Counted from the stretch's first letter, positions 31,916-41,423 are shown. The stretch: DNA of 64,000 nt from Maridesulfovibrio sp. (GCF_963677005.1 NZ_OY781616.1:1495501-1559500); one strand, 5' to 3'. The notes: generated by a model not told the origin, from the letters alone. Numbers and translations are program-made.

Positions 31916-32322
31916 GCCTTTTCACCCTCGGCTTCGGTCTTTGCGGTTTCTGCAGTTTCTCCGGCCTCGGCTTTTTCCTGCTTCACAGAATTTTCTGCCA
32001 CCGGCTGTTCTGCTTCGGGCTTGGAGTCAGTATCGTCAGTCTGCTGCTGTTTTTCCGCCTCTGCCTGGCGAGCGCGCTCCATGGCCTCAGCTTCCGCTTT
32101 CTTACGGGCAGCTTCCTTTTCCACTGCTTCCTTGGCCTTCCTTTCGTCATCAGCAGCTGAAATCTCAGCATCCAGAGTATTCTTCACATCATTGGACATC
32201 TTCTTGACTTCGGAAAGACCGCGTCCAAGATTTTTGATAAGTTCAGGGAGCTTCTGGGGCCCGATAAGAATCAGGGCCACGACCAAAATAACAAGAAGTT
32301 CTGTTGAACCGATACCGAACAT
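31912..32322 (-). CDS. tatB: TatA/TatB family translocase subunit
   Basis: A 136-residue membrane protein. An N-terminal hydrophobic segment (residues 6-21, ELLVILVVALILIGPQKLP) is followed by the amphipathic helix ELIKNLGRGLSEVKKMSNDV, then a long Lys/Glu/Ala coiled coil and an acidic tail. The Pro23 after the Gly-Pro hinge and the Glu at position 8 fit TatB. TatB binds signal peptides together with TatC; a separate TatA pore subunit is not in the window, so this could also serve that role. Its stop overlaps the tatC start. Confidence 0.87.
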   Translation of the reverse strand: MFGIGSTELLVILVVALILIGPQKLPELIKNLGRGLSEVKKMSNDVKNTLDAEISAADDERKAKEAVEKEAARKKAEAEAMERARQAEAEKQQQTDDTDSKPEAEQPVAENSVKQEKAEAGETAETAKTEAEGEKA

Positions 32323-32628
32323 ATTTAATCCTTGTTCATTGTGGCGGATAAACCTTGTACATACTGCAAGCCTGCACCCTGTTCCCTAAAAGGATTTGCC
32401 GCGCAGGCCCCCACACGAATTGCTGAAGTCTTGTAACCGATTTCGGAAACTTTATCTACGTATTATCCAACCCGAAATTGGCCCCGATTCAAGTTAATGT
32501 AATATTTTGGCAACATCCGGCTCTTCTGGACGAAAAAACCGGATTCCGTTCACAGCATCCAGGCCGTGAGCGGAATCCGGGTATATTTTACAGATGCGGA
32601 CAGAAGTCGTCCGCAAACTTATCGGTAA
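32323..32628. other. Intergenic region upstream of tatB and downstream of guaA
   Basis: About 300 noncoding bases. The guaA terminator is at 32533-32580. A possible minus-strand promoter for the tat operon reads TTGAAT (32487-32492) and GATAAT (32462-32467), spaced 19 bases, which is longer than ideal. Nothing else is recognisable. Confidence 0.5.
32533..32580 (-). terminator. Rho-independent terminator of guaBA
   Basis: A 15-bp near-perfect stem (CCGGATTCCGTTCAC pairing with GTGAGCGGAATCCGG) with a 12-base loop and, on the minus strand, a run of six T. It begins 48 bases after the guaA stop. Confidence 0.85.
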
Positions 32629-34176
32629 CTATTCCCATTCAATGGTTGCCGGCGGCTTGGAAGAGATATCCAGCACAACCCTGTTGACTCCCTTGACCTC
32701 ATTGATGATCCGGTTGGACATACGGGCAAGGATATCATTGGGGATACGGCTCCAGTCCGCGGTCATGGCATCGATGCTGTCCACTATGCGCAGTGCAATG
32801 ACATGCTCATAGGTACGATCATCGCCCATGACTCCGACGGTCTTAAGCGGCAGCAGCACTGCAAATCCCTGCCAGACCTTGCGGTACCAGCCGGTTGCAT
32901 GCATTTCGTGCTGTACGATTTTATCTGCCTGACGCAGTATTTCAAGGCGTTCATCGGTAATGTCGCCGAGAACACGGATAGCCAGTCCCGGACCGGGGAA
33001 AGGCTGTCTCCAGATAATGTGTTCCGGAAGGCCCAGTTCATAGGCGACCTTGCGGACCTCATCCTTGAAGAGTTCACGCAGGGGCTCGACCAGGTCGAGG
33101 TCCATATCTTCGGGCAGTCCGCCCACATTGTGGTGGGACTTGATTACTGCGGAAGGGCCCTTGAATGATTCGGACTCGATAACATCGGGATAAAGGGTTC
33201 CCTGAGCAAGAAACTTGACGTCCTTGAGCGCAGTGGCTTCCTCATTGAACACGTCGATAAACGTGTAGCCGATGATCTTGCGTTTTTTCTCGGGATCCTC
33301 AACACCTTTAAGCTTATCAAGGAACAGCCTTGCAGCGTCCACGCATTTCACATTCAGGTCGAAGTGCTCTTCGAGAAATCCGATTACTTCTTCCCTTTCG
33401 TGCATGCGCAGCAGACCGTTATCCACGAAGATGCAGTGCAGTCTTTTTCCGATGGCCTTATGCAGCAGAACTGCAACAACCGTGGAATCGATTCCGCCGG
33501 AAAGTCCGAGAACAACCTTGTTGTCCCCGATCTTCTCACGCATCTCTTCAATGCTTCTTTCCACAAAGGAGGACATGGACCAGTCGGCCTGCAGTCCGGC
33601 TATTTTGAATATGAAGTTGTTTATGATTGTCGTACCGCTCTCGGTGTGAGCAACTTCCGGGTGGAACTGCAGAGCGTACATTTTCTTTTCCTCATTGGCC
33701 ATGGCCGCAAAAGGAATGGACTCGGTAGTACCGCAGACCTTGAAACCTTCGGGAATTGCTTCCACACGGTCTCCGTGACTCATCCACACGGTGAGCTTGT
33801 CGGCATCGTCGATACCGTCCCAGAGAACGCAGTCACCGGATGCACAGAATTCAGCGCGACCGTATTCTCGATCAGAGGAGGAAACAACTCTTCCGCCCAG
33901 ATCATTGGTCATCAGCTGCATACCGTAGCAGATGCCGAGTACGGGTACGCCCATCTCCAGCAGAGAGCGGTCAAGCTGCGGAGAATCCTTTTCCAGTACG
34001 GACGAAGGTCCGCCGGACAGAATCAGCGCTCCGGGCCTGAGTTCCTTGATTTTCCGAGGGTCCGCGTTGCAGGGGTGAATTTCGGAATACACTCCCGCCT
34101 CACGGATTCTGCGGGCAATCAGCTGTGTGAACTGGGACCCGAAATCCAGAATGATTACTTTGTTATCGTGCTGCAT
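32629..34176 (-). CDS. guaA: GMP synthase (glutamine-hydrolysing)
   Basis: Converts XMP to GMP with glutamine as nitrogen donor. It has 515 residues with an N-terminal class I amidotransferase whose nucleophile is the Cys in GICYGMQLM and whose His/Glu are in FHPEVAHTE. The ATP-pyrophosphatase domain has the P-loop [13 protein letters not shown] near 235. The C-terminal dimerisation domain follows ([26 protein letters not shown]). It lies 15 bases after guaB and is terminated by a strong hairpin; the pair is one transcript, probably governed by the leader upstream of guaB. Confidence 0.97.
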   Translation of the reverse strand: MQHDNKVIILDFGSQFTQLIARRIREAGVYSEIHPCNADPRKIKELRPGALILSGGPSSVLEKDSPQLDRSLLEMGVPVLGICYGMQLMTNDLGGRVVSSSDREYGRAEFCASGDCVLWDGIDDADKLTVWMSHGDRVEAIPEGFKVCGTTESIPFAAMANEEKKMYALQFHPEVAHTESGTTIINNFIFKIAGLQADWSMSSFVERSIEEMREKIGDNKVVLGLSGGIDSTVVAVLLHKAIGKRLHCIFVDNGLLRMHEREEVIGFLEEHFDLNVKCVDAARLFLDKLKGVEDPEKKRKIIGYTFIDVFNEEATALKDVKFLAQGTLYPDVIESESFKGPSAVIKSHHNVGGLPEDMDLDLVEPLRELFKDEVRKVAYELGLPEHIIWRQPFPGPGLAIRVLGDITDERLEILRQADKIVQHEMHATGWYRKVWQGFAVLLPLKTVGVMGDDRTYEHVIALRIVDSIDAMTADWSRIPNDILARMSNRIINEVKGVNRVVLDISSKPPATIEWE

Positions 34177-34191
34177 GACGACTCCTGAAGA

Positions 34192-35649
34192 TTAGTAGGA
34201 ATCAACCCGGTAGTTGGGAGCTTCCTTGGTAATGATTACGTCGTGGACGTGACTTTCCTTGAATCCTGCGGGAGACATGCGGGTAAACTGGGCCTTTTCA
34301 GACATTTCTGCGATGTTGGCACATCCCACATAACCCATGCCGGAACGCAGTCCGCCGATGATCTGGTAGATACTGTCGGAAACGGGTCCCTTGTAGGGAA
34401 CTCTGCCGACAATACCTTCAGGAACCAGCTTGTTGGTGTCCTTCTGGAAATAACGGTCGGAGCTGCCCTTCTTCATGGCGTCAATGGAACCCATGCCGCG
34501 GTAGAGTTTGTAGCTGCGACCCTGATAAAGAACTTTTTCTCCGGGGCTTTCATCGGTTCCGGCAAACATGGAGCCCATCATGACGGTGTTGGCTCCTGCG
34601 ACCAGTGCCTTGACAACATCACCGGAAAATTTGATCCCGCCGTCTCCGATAACGCATACACCGCGTTCCTGGCAGGCTCTGGCGGCTTCCATGATGGCGG
34701 TGACCTGAGGAACGCCGACTCCGGCAACAACACGGGTGGTGCAGATGGAACCGGGGCCGATACCGACCTTAACGGCATTTACACCGGCATCAATCAGAGC
34801 CATTGCGCCGTCATAGGTTGCGATGTTGCCGCCGATGATCTGGGTATCCGGAAAACATGAACGCAGTTCGCGGATGGCGTCCAGAATTCCTTTGGAATGT
34901 CCGTGAGCGGAGTCAAGGGTAAGAAAGTCGACACCGGCCTGGACAAGAGCGGAGCTTCTGTCCATCAGGTCACGTCCGACGCCGATAGCCGCACCCACGC
35001 GAAGCCTGCCCTGAGAATCCTTGGCAGCGTTGGGGTATTTCTTGACCTTGTCGATATCCTTGATGGTGATCAGACCGGTCAGCTTGTTTTCCTCATCAAC
35101 AACCAGCAGTTTTTCGATGCGGTTGGTGTGCAGATGCCTTTTGGCCTCTTCGGAGGAAATCCCTTTCTGCACGGTGATCAGGTTGCGGCTGGTCATCACC
35201 TCGGAAATGGGTGTGTTGCGGTCAGTGATGAAACGAACGTCGCGGTTGGTTATGATGCCGACAAGATGATCTCCCTTTACAACCGGGAAACCGGAAATCT
35301 TGAACTCGGCCATAAGGTCGAGAGCCTTGCCTACGGTGTCATCGGGATGCACAGTGATCGGATCGGTGACCATTCCGGATTCGGACTTCTTGACCCTTTC
35401 AACTTCGCGCACCTGATTGCGGATGCTCATATTCTTGTGGACTACGCCGACGCCGCCGTGGCGGGCCATCTGAATAGCCATCATGGACTCGGTAACGGTA
35501 TCCATGGCGGCACTTACAAGGGGAATTCCGAGGGTGATTTCCTCGGTGAGTTTGGCGGAAACGTCCACCTGATCGGGAAGAACTTCCGAATAGGCGGGCA
35601 AAAGCAGAACATCGTCAAAAGTCAGAGCCTGACCTACTACCTTTTCCAT
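34192..35649 (-). CDS. guaB: IMP dehydrogenase
   Basis: Rate-limiting step of guanine nucleotide synthesis, IMP to XMP with NAD+. It has 485 residues: TIM barrel with a CBS-domain pair inserted (about 95-205), catalytic Cys in [17 protein letters not shown], the flap region GSSDRYFQ and the substrate loop [16 protein letters not shown]-type sequence. The start at 35649 has GAGAGGG seven bases upstream. It heads the guaBA unit and is preceded by an unusual structured leader with an intrinsic terminator. Confidence 0.97.
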   Translation of the reverse strand: MEKVVGQALTFDDVLLLPAYSEVLPDQVDVSAKLTEEITLGIPLVSAAMDTVTESMMAIQMARHGGVGVVHKNMSIRNQVREVERVKKSESGMVTDPITVHPDDTVGKALDLMAEFKISGFPVVKGDHLVGIITNRDVRFITDRNTPISEVMTSRNLITVQKGISSEEAKRHLHTNRIEKLLVVDEENKLTGLITIKDIDKVKKYPNAAKDSQGRLRVGAAIGVGRDLMDRSSALVQAGVDFLTLDSAHGHSKGILDAIRELRSCFPDTQIIGGNIATYDGAMALIDAGVNAVKVGIGPGSICTTRVVAGVGVPQVTAIMEAARACQERGVCVIGDGGIKFSGDVVKALVAGANTVMMGSMFAGTDESPGEKVLYQGRSYKLYRGMGSIDAMKKGSSDRYFQKDTNKLVPEGIVGRVPYKGPVSDSIYQIIGGLRSGMGYVGCANIAEMSEKAQFTRMSPAGFKESHVHDVIITKEAPNYRVDSY

Positions 35650-35682
35650 GTTGCCCTCTCAAAAGGATTTGAAATATTATCT

Positions 35683-35718
35683 AAAAGAAAAGAGAAATCA
35701 TTAGATAGATGATTCCTC
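35683..35718 (-). terminator. Intrinsic terminator inside the guaB leader (candidate attenuator)
   Basis: On the minus strand a 10-bp stem (GAGGAATCAT pairing with ATGATTTCTC, one G-T) with a 7-base loop is followed by TTTTCTTTT. It lies between the guaB promoter and the gene, 34 bases before the ATG, so it must be read through or disrupted for guaB expression. A matching antiterminator partner was not clearly seen. Confidence 0.6.
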
Positions 35719-35820
35719 TCAAGGCTTAAGCCCGGTCTTCCGGCGGTCAACAGGACTCGCTGCCGTCAGCTTCATTCGGGTTCTGGCAGGTACTTCCCTG
35801 CCGGGATTTTCAATCTGTAT
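35719..35820 (-). ncRNA. Structured 5' leader of guaBA, candidate riboswitch of unknown class
   Basis: About 100 bases between the predicted start and the leader terminator. Possible stems are CCCGG with CCGGG as an outer helix, GGCAGG-6-CCTGCC, GCTG-4-CAGC, and GCCGG-4-CCGGGC, then the palindrome GGCTTAAGCC. The arrangement of several stems before an intrinsic terminator is typical of regulated leaders. It does not match any class I know (purine, guanidine, TPP, cobalamin, c-di-GMP). Confidence 0.4.
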
Positions 35821-35827
35821 TGAACAG

Positions 35828-35855
35828 AGTATATACTTTTTCGCGCCGGACTCAA
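35828..35855 (-). promoter_or_regulatory. Sigma-70-type promoter of guaBA
   Basis: Minus-strand TTGAGT (35850-35855), 16 bases, TATACT (35828-35833). It would give a transcript start near 35821 and a leader of about 170 bases before guaB. Confidence 0.6.
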
Positions 35856-35882
35856 GGCCGGAACGGAAAAGATATTTAAAAG

Positions 35883-35911
35883 TGTTCGGCCCCGCATATT
35901 TGCGGGGCCGA
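35883..35911 (-). terminator. Terminator-like hairpin after livF
   Basis: A perfect 10-bp GC-rich stem (TCGGCCCCGC and its complement) with a 6-base loop. On the minus strand it is followed by ACACTTTT, weaker than a standard U-run. It lies 25 bases past the livF stop and upstream of the guaB promoter. Confidence 0.55.
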
Positions 35912-35935
35912 GTTTTGTCAACAATTAACTTTTCG

Positions 35936-36643
35936 TTAGAGTCCGAGGTACGCCTTCTTTATGTCCTCGTTCGCCAGCAGATTCTCGCTGCTGTCGGAGA
36001 GCGTAATCTCCCCGTTTTCCATGACATAACCCCTGTGCGCAGTCTTCAGCGCCAGGTTGGCATTCTGCTCTACAAGAAAAACGGTGGTCCCGCTCTCCTC
36101 ATTAATTTTTTTAATTATTTCAAAAATCTGTCTGATGATCAACGGCGCAAGACCAAGCGAAGGTTCGTCAAGCAGCAGAAGCTTGGGACGAGCCATCAGC
36201 GCTCTTGAAATGGCCAGCATCTGCTGTTCGCCGCCGGAAAGGTTACCACCGGCCTGCCTGCGGCGTTCCCAGAGGATGGGAAACAGTTCGAAGACATGGT
36301 CCATATCTTCCTTTATCCCGGCCTTGTCATCACGCAGGAAAGCGCCCATATCCAGATTTTCGACAATAGTCAGATCGGGAAAGATGAGGCGCCCTTCCGG
36401 GACCTGCGAGATACCCATCTTAACGATATTGTCTGGTTTTTTCCTGTGAATGGGCACGCCGTTGTACAAAACCTCTCCTGACCTTGGAGGCACAACCCCG
36501 CTTATGGTCATGAGAGTTGTTGTTTTCCCGGCTCCGTTGGCACCGATCAGAGTTATGATCTCTCCCTGCTCGACTTCGATATTGATATTGCGCAGGGCCT
36601 GAATGTTTCCGTAGTAGGTATTTACGTTCTTAAGCTTAAGCAT
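35936..36643 (-). CDS. livF: Branched-chain amino acid ABC transporter ATPase LivF
   Basis: A 235-residue ATPase, the second nucleotide-binding subunit of the importer. Walker A GANGAGKTT (33-41), Q-loop, signature LSGGEQQM, Walker B LLLLDEPSLGLAP, switch His replaced at the H-loop position by Gln-like VFLVEQN, as is usual in LivF. It overlaps livG by eight bases and ends the five-gene unit. Substrates are leucine, isoleucine, valine or other amino acids; the family alone does not decide. Confidence 0.94.
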   Translation of the reverse strand: MLKLKNVNTYYGNIQALRNINIEVEQGEIITLIGANGAGKTTTLMTISGVVPPRSGEVLYNGVPIHRKKPDNIVKMGISQVPEGRLIFPDLTIVENLDMGAFLRDDKAGIKEDMDHVFELFPILWERRRQAGGNLSGGEQQMLAISRALMARPKLLLLDEPSLGLAPLIIRQIFEIIKKINEESGTTVFLVEQNANLALKTAHRGYVMENGEITLSDSSENLLANEDIKKAYLGL

Positions 36644-37436
36644 CGAGGTCTTCTCCGAGATATGCCTTGATGACAGCGGGATTCGTGCTGACTTCCTCAG
36701 GTGTACCGTGGGCTATTTCCCGTCCGTATTCCAGCACGAACAGGCGGTCCGATAGGGACATGACCATTTTCATGTCGTGCTCGATAAGCAAAACAGAAAT
36801 TTTGTGTCTTTCCTTGATGGACACGATGAGTTCTTCCAGCTCCAGTGTTTCCTGCGGGTTCATACCGGCTGCAGGCTCATCAAGCAGCAGCAGGAATGGA
36901 TCCGTAGCCAGGGCGCGGGCAATTTCCAGTCGGCGCTGTGCTCCATACGGAAGGTTGCGGGCCAGTTCATCCGCGAACTGTTCCAGTCCCAACTCCTTCA
37001 GCAGTTCGTAGCTTTTCAGGATAGTCTCCTGCTCCTCCCGCCTGGTACCCGGACCGCGCAGTACGGCACCGAGAAAAGTTGCTTTGGTGCGGCAATGACA
37101 ACCTATCATGACATTTTCGATGACAGACATGGAAGGAAAGAGCCTGATATTCTGAAATGTACGGGCCATTCCAAGCTCGGTCACTTTATTCGGCTTACGC
37201 CCGTTGATACGGGTGAATCCTTTTCCACGTGGATCAATATTCACATCCCCGTAGGTGGGAGTATATATACCGGTAATGCAGTTGAAGAAAGTAGTCTTGC
37301 CTGCACCGTTGGGGCCTATAAGGGCCACAATCTCCCCTTCCTTCACATCAAGATCGACATCATCAAGAGCTCGCAGGCCGCCGAAGTCCTTGCAGACGCC
37401 TTTTACTTCCAGAACCGTTCTTTTTTCATTACTCAT
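36636..37436 (-). CDS. livG: Branched-chain amino acid ABC transporter ATPase LivG
   Basis: A 266-residue ATPase. Walker A GPNGAGKTT, signature LPYGAQRRLEIARAL (the LivG-type replacement of LSGGQ), Walker B LLLLDEPAAGMNP, and the switch His in LIEHDMKMVM. I chose the ATG at 37436 with GGGTGA five bases upstream; a GTG at 37445 is an alternative. It overlaps livM and livF by eight bases each, a fully coupled arrangement. Confidence 0.94.
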   Translation of the reverse strand: MSNEKRTVLEVKGVCKDFGGLRALDDVDLDVKEGEIVALIGPNGAGKTTFFNCITGIYTPTYGDVNIDPRGKGFTRINGRKPNKVTELGMARTFQNIRLFPSMSVIENVMIGCHCRTKATFLGAVLRGPGTRREEQETILKSYELLKELGLEQFADELARNLPYGAQRRLEIARALATDPFLLLLDEPAAGMNPQETLELEELIVSIKERHKISVLLIEHDMKMVMSLSDRLFVLEYGREIAHGTPEEVSTNPAVIKAYLGEDLDA

Positions 37437-38652
37437 TGACGTCACCCAAAGCCTTTTTCACGGCACTGATATCTATTTTCTTTCGCACGTCACGGACAAG
37501 CCCCTGAGGCCTGAAAACCATCACCAGCACCATGGTGGCGCCGAAAATAAGCATCCTGTATTGTGAAAACTCTCTCAGATATTCCGGCATAAGAATGAGG
37601 ACCAGCGCACCGAGAATAACCCCGAGGATGGATCCCATACCGCCTAGAACAACGATGGAAAGGATAATTGCCGATTCAAGAAAGGTAAACGATGCAGGGT
37701 TGATAAAGGTTGTCTTTGCGGCAAAGACAACTCCGACCATCCCGGCCCAGGTAGCACCCAGGGAGAAGGCCATGAGCTTGGTCTTCATCTTGTCAATCCC
37801 CATAGCCTGGCACGCGATTTCATCTTCGCGCAGAGCCTGCCATGCCCTGCCCACACGTGAATTTTTCAGCCGGTTGACAACAAAAATGGTGAATACGACC
37901 AAGGCCAGCATCAGGTAGTACATAAAATCAACCTGGGCGACGAATCCCTTGGCAAGCCCGAAAAATTCAGGTCTGGCAATGTTGGATATCCCGGAAGGTC
38001 CATGCGTGAACTCACCCCAGTTTTCAAGAACGAGCCTGATGATCTCCCCGAAACCGAGAGTAACGATAGCCAGATAGTCACCCCGAAGCCTGAGCACAGG
38101 AAAACCGAGCAGAATACCGCAGAATGCTCCGAGAAGAGCGCCGATAGGCAGCGCGACCCAGAAGCTGATTCCCCAGTACATGTTCATCAGGGCGTAGGAA
38201 TAGGCCCCTACGGCGTAGAAGGCCACGAACCCCAGATCAAGAAGCCCTGCAAGACCGACAACAATGTTCAGCCCCAGACCAAGCACCACGTAGATGAGTG
38301 CGGAGGTCATGACGTTGACCTGATACATTGAAAAGAGTTTCGGGAATGCCAGAGCAAACAGGCTGATACCGATCAGAGCAGGCCAGTAGATTCTGGGATT
38401 GGCCAGCAGCCGGTTCATGATGGTTATTTTTTCCTTGCCGGACTCTTCCTCGGCCTTGCGCCCCTTTTCCTTGCGCTCCATCAGGAAACGCCAGACAAAA
38501 GAAAGGACAAACGCGGCCGCCCCCACATAAAGGACCCGGTCCAGATGCCAGGTAACGGACTGATCTATCGAGTTCACGAAGACCCCCATAATGGGCAGGG
38601 TCAGAAACATGAACCACAAGCCAGCCACTATTGATTTTTTCAAGCCGTCCAT
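37429..38652 (-). CDS. livM: Branched-chain amino acid ABC transporter permease LivM
   Basis: A 407-residue membrane permease. Two N-terminal hydrophobic segments and a Lys/Glu-rich loop (about 62-78) precede the standard core of eight or more segments (LGLGLNIVVGLAGLLDLGFVAF, GFPVLRLRGDYLAIVTLGFGEI, the EAA-like motif region). The N-terminal extension is typical of longer LivM proteins. It ends overlapping livG and lies 71 bases after livH. Confidence 0.93.
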   Translation of the reverse strand: MDGLKKSIVAGLWFMFLTLPIMGVFVNSIDQSVTWHLDRVLYVGAAAFVLSFVWRFLMERKEKGRKAEEESGKEKITIMNRLLANPRIYWPALIGISLFALAFPKLFSMYQVNVMTSALIYVVLGLGLNIVVGLAGLLDLGFVAFYAVGAYSYALMNMYWGISFWVALPIGALLGAFCGILLGFPVLRLRGDYLAIVTLGFGEIIRLVLENWGEFTHGPSGISNIARPEFFGLAKGFVAQVDFMYYLMLALVVFTIFVVNRLKNSRVGRAWQALREDEIACQAMGIDKMKTKLMAFSLGATWAGMVGVVFAAKTTFINPASFTFLESAIILSIVVLGGMGSILGVILGALVLILMPEYLREFSQYRMLIFGATMVLVMVFRPQGLVRDVRKKIDISAVKKALGDVNE

Positions 38653-38723
38653 ATCAAAATATATCCGTTTTTCTTTTTTTGGTCAGCAGAAACAGTTTCC
38701 TGCGGGCCGCATGCCCAAGACCG

Positions 38724-39626
38724 TTAAACCTTCTGAACAGGAGCCTTTCCGAGAAGCCCGGACGGCCTGAAGATCAGGATGAGAACCAGAAGAGCGAATG
38801 CGAAGACATCCTCATAGTCACTGGATACATACCCGGTGCAGAAACTCTCGGTCCATCCCAGAATCAATCCGCCGAGCACGGCACCGGGAACGGAACCGAT
38901 ACCGCCCAGAACAGCCGCGGTGAACGCTTTGATACCCGCAATGAATCCAATGTAAAAGTTGATCTGACCGATATGGGAAGCAATAAGCACGCCCCCTACT
39001 GCAGCCAGCGAAGAACCGATGACAAAAGTGGCGGAAATGACGTTGTCTACATTGATGCCGACAAGCATGGCCATTTTACGGTTCTGAGCTGTAGCACGCA
39101 TCGCCTTGCCCATTCTCGTGAACTTGATGAAAAGGTTAAGAGCCACCATGACAATTGCAGCCACCACGATGATTACCAGGTCGGATGAACCGACCATTGA
39201 CGCATATTTTTCGAGAAAACCGAATTCGGGAATCATGGAGGGGAAGGAAAGAAAGTCTGAAGTCTGCGCAAGCATCACGTAATTCTGCAGAAATATTGAC
39301 ATGCCGATGGCGGAAATAAGCGGCGAAAGTCTCGGCGCGGAGCGCAGCGGACGGTACGCTATTTTTTCAATAGTATACCCGTATGCTGCAGCATAGACTA
39401 TCGCTGCCATCGTGGCCAGAATCATGATAGAGACTTCAGGAAAACCGAAACTGGTCAGAACCCCTGCTACCGTCAGCCCCACAAACGCCCCGATCATATA
39501 TATTTCGCCGTGTGCGAAGTTGATCAGTTCGATAATGCCGTAAACCATGGTGTAACCGAGGGCTATAAGCGCGTATATGCTTCCTCTGGTCAGACCGCTG
39601 AAGAATAGTTCCAGAAAATATTCCAT
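38724..39626 (-). CDS. livH: Branched-chain amino acid ABC transporter permease LivH
   Basis: A 300-residue permease with about eight membrane spans. The core motifs SIYALIALGYTMVYGIIELINFAHGE and RATAQNRKMAMLVGINV are typical of LivH. It pairs with LivM to form the channel. A 90-base gap with a hairpin separates it from the binding-protein gene. Confidence 0.94.
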   Translation of the reverse strand: MEYFLELFFSGLTRGSIYALIALGYTMVYGIIELINFAHGEIYMIGAFVGLTVAGVLTSFGFPEVSIMILATMAAIVYAAAYGYTIEKIAYRPLRSAPRLSPLISAIGMSIFLQNYVMLAQTSDFLSFPSMIPEFGFLEKYASMVGSSDLVIIVVAAIVMVALNLFIKFTRMGKAMRATAQNRKMAMLVGINVDNVISATFVIGSSLAAVGGVLIASHIGQINFYIGFIAGIKAFTAAVLGGIGSVPGAVLGGLILGWTESFCTGYVSSDYEDVFAFALLVLILIFRPSGLLGKAPVQKV

Positions 39627-39649
39627 TTAAGACCCTGCTGAATCAAGAC

Positions 39650-39683
39650 TCAGGGGACAGACCAGTGTAGGCCCGTCCCCTGA
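39650..39683 (-). other. Intercistronic hairpin between the liv binding-protein gene and livH
   Basis: A perfect 9-bp stem (TCAGGGGAC and its complement) with a 16-base loop, 34 bases after the binding-protein stop. No U-run follows. Such hairpins after a binding-protein gene often keep its message more abundant than the permease message. Confidence 0.55.
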
Positions 39684-39716
39684 ACCGGAATTACTGTGTT
39701 TTGGGAACTTGGAAGA

Positions 39717-40835
39717 TTACTTTACTTCCACGTATTCGCCGTTTTTGACCTGGTATACGGAGAAACCTACACCGATGGCATCACCCTTGGCATCAAACTT
39801 GATTTTACCAACGGGAGTTTCAACTTCATGATTGCGGAGAGCGTCAACAATCTTGCCGTATTCGGTGGACTGAGCGAATTCAATGGCCTTCAGCAGAGCC
39901 TGGGCTGCGGAGTATGCTTCAAAGAAGAATGTTCCGGGCTCGGCGCCATAGTGGGAAGCCTTGTACTGGTCAAGAGCAACCTTGTACATGGGGTTGCCGG
40001 TGATGTCCTGAGGACCGGTTGCGTATACACCTTCAGCTGCGTCGCCGGCGATGTCGATAAAAGTCTGGGCCTTTACGCCGTCATCGGAAAGGAAGGGGAT
40101 GGTCATTTTTTTCTTGCGCATCTGGATTACGATCTTGGAAGCTTCAGGATGATAACCACCGAAGATAACGCCGTCTGCACCGGAAGCCTTGATTTTCTGG
40201 ACAACTGCGGAGTAATCAACTGCGCCGGGGGTTACGCCTTCGAAAAGTGCAACTTTGACACCGGCTTCTTCAACGTACTTCTTGGTCCATTCGGCAAATC
40301 CCTTACCGTAGTCACCCTTGTCGTGAATGATGGCGATGTTCTTGAGGCCGAGTTTTTCGGTAGCGAACTTGCAGGCCAGAGCGCCCTGGGCATCATCGGA
40401 TGCGATGGTTCTGAAAAAGTTGGGATAGTCGCCGCTGAGAGTAAGAGCGGGGTTGGTTGCCGAGGGAGACATGCAGACCAGGTTGGCATCTTTGTAGATG
40501 GGAAGAGCTGCCTTGGTTGCGCCGGAGCATATGTGGCCGAGGATAACGGTTGCGCCGTCAGACAGCAGTTTCATGGCTGCGTTGGTGGCGAATTCGGGTT
40601 TGCACTGGTCATCCTGAGTAGAAATAACAACCTGCATTCCGTTAACTCCGCCGGCATCGTTGATTGCTTTTACAACCAGTTTTGCTGCTTCCACAGTGGG
40701 AAGTCCGTAGGAAGCGAGGTCGCCGCTTTGAGCGCCCGGAACACCGAGAATAATTGTACCTCCCGCAAATGCGGAACCGAAACTACCGATGGTGAGCATA
40801 AACGCTACCAGCAGAGTCAGCATAGAACGTTTCAT
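39717..40835 (-). CDS. livJ: Branched-chain amino acid periplasmic binding protein
   Basis: A 372-residue exported substrate-binding protein. The signal peptide (about 1-23) ends ...SFGSAFA-GG. The mature domain has the type I fold motifs ILGVPGAQSGDLASYGLPTVEAAKL, QDDQCKPEFATNAAMKLLSDG, HICSGATKAALPIY and IHDKGDYGKGFAEWT. I chose the ATG at 40835 (AAGGAG then seven bases); ATG at 40838 is one codon upstream. First gene of the liv unit. The ligand (Leu/Ile/Val or another) cannot be read with certainty. Confidence 0.94.
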   Translation of the reverse strand: MKRSMLTLLVAFMLTIGSFGSAFAGGTIILGVPGAQSGDLASYGLPTVEAAKLVVKAINDAGGVNGMQVVISTQDDQCKPEFATNAAMKLLSDGATVILGHICSGATKAALPIYKDANLVCMSPSATNPALTLSGDYPNFFRTIASDDAQGALACKFATEKLGLKNIAIIHDKGDYGKGFAEWTKKYVEEAGVKVALFEGVTPGAVDYSAVVQKIKASGADGVIFGGYHPEASKIVIQMRKKKMTIPFLSDDGVKAQTFIDIAGDAAEGVYATGPQDITGNPMYKVALDQYKASHYGAEPGTFFFEAYSAAQALLKAIEFAQSTEYGKIVDALRNHEVETPVGKIKFDAKGDAIGVGFSVYQVKNGEYVEVK

Positions 40836-41103
40836 CATAACACTCCTTGACTGCGTTGATTTTAGGCTTTTCGCCAGAATTCCATATTCCTCTACGTCAC
40901 AGCTCGTGTCCCGAACATAAGGCACAAGATGAAACGTGAAATACCCTATCATGCGAAAGCTGAGGTTGAAAACCTCTGCTGCGGCTCAATCTTCCCAAAC
41001 TCTCTTCCTGTCCTGATCCGGCAAGACGGACAAAATTCAGAGAATCACAGAATAACCGACTAAGCGCTTTCTGAATATCCGCAATTCGGCAAACTTGTCA
41101 ATG

Positions 41104-41123
41104 ATTCGCAGCAAATTGCGAAT
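41104..41123. promoter_or_regulatory. Dyad ATTCGCA-N6-TGCGAAT, candidate operator of liv
   Basis: A perfect 7-bp inverted repeat with a 6-base spacer, about 270 bases upstream of livJ. A related half-site CGCAATTCGGCAA lies about 25 bases away. It could be an operator for a local regulator; the binding protein is unknown. Confidence 0.35.
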
Positions 41124-41314
41124 AAAACAGACGAATTTTACTTATACGTAAAAACCACTTTTTTGTTATTACAAATATGCAAACATACTATCATGTATCA
41201 TCGGCAGGAGTTTACTCCTATAATCCTGCATAACTGCTGTAACCAATATCCGCATAAAAGCCGAAAACGGGAACTGAGGCTATCATCTGCTGAACAATAT
41301 ACGGCTCCGGACAC

Positions 41315-41367
41315 AAAAAAACGGCCGGAGCTAATCGTACTTAACAGTACTTTAGTTTCAGCCGTTT
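41315..41367 (-). terminator. Rho-independent terminator of the ccm operon
   Basis: A composite stem: outer arms AAACGGC (41319-41325) and GCCGTTT (41361-41367) with an inner hairpin (TAATCGTAC ... GTACTTTAG). On the minus strand a run of seven T follows. It lies about 57 bases past the TPR gene stop. Confidence 0.75.
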
Positions 41368-41423
41368 CCAAATCGCTGCAGTTTTTTATACAAAAATGGG
41401 GACGCAAATGCGCCCCCCTAAAA

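Larger units (their letters stand above)
40836..41423. other. Intergenic region upstream of livJ
   Basis: About 590 noncoding bases between the liv unit and the TPR gene. It holds the TPR-gene terminator at 41315-41367 and a 20-bp dyad at 41104-41123. No clear sigma-70 or sigma-54 promoter was identified by eye, though one must exist for liv. Confidence 0.6.
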
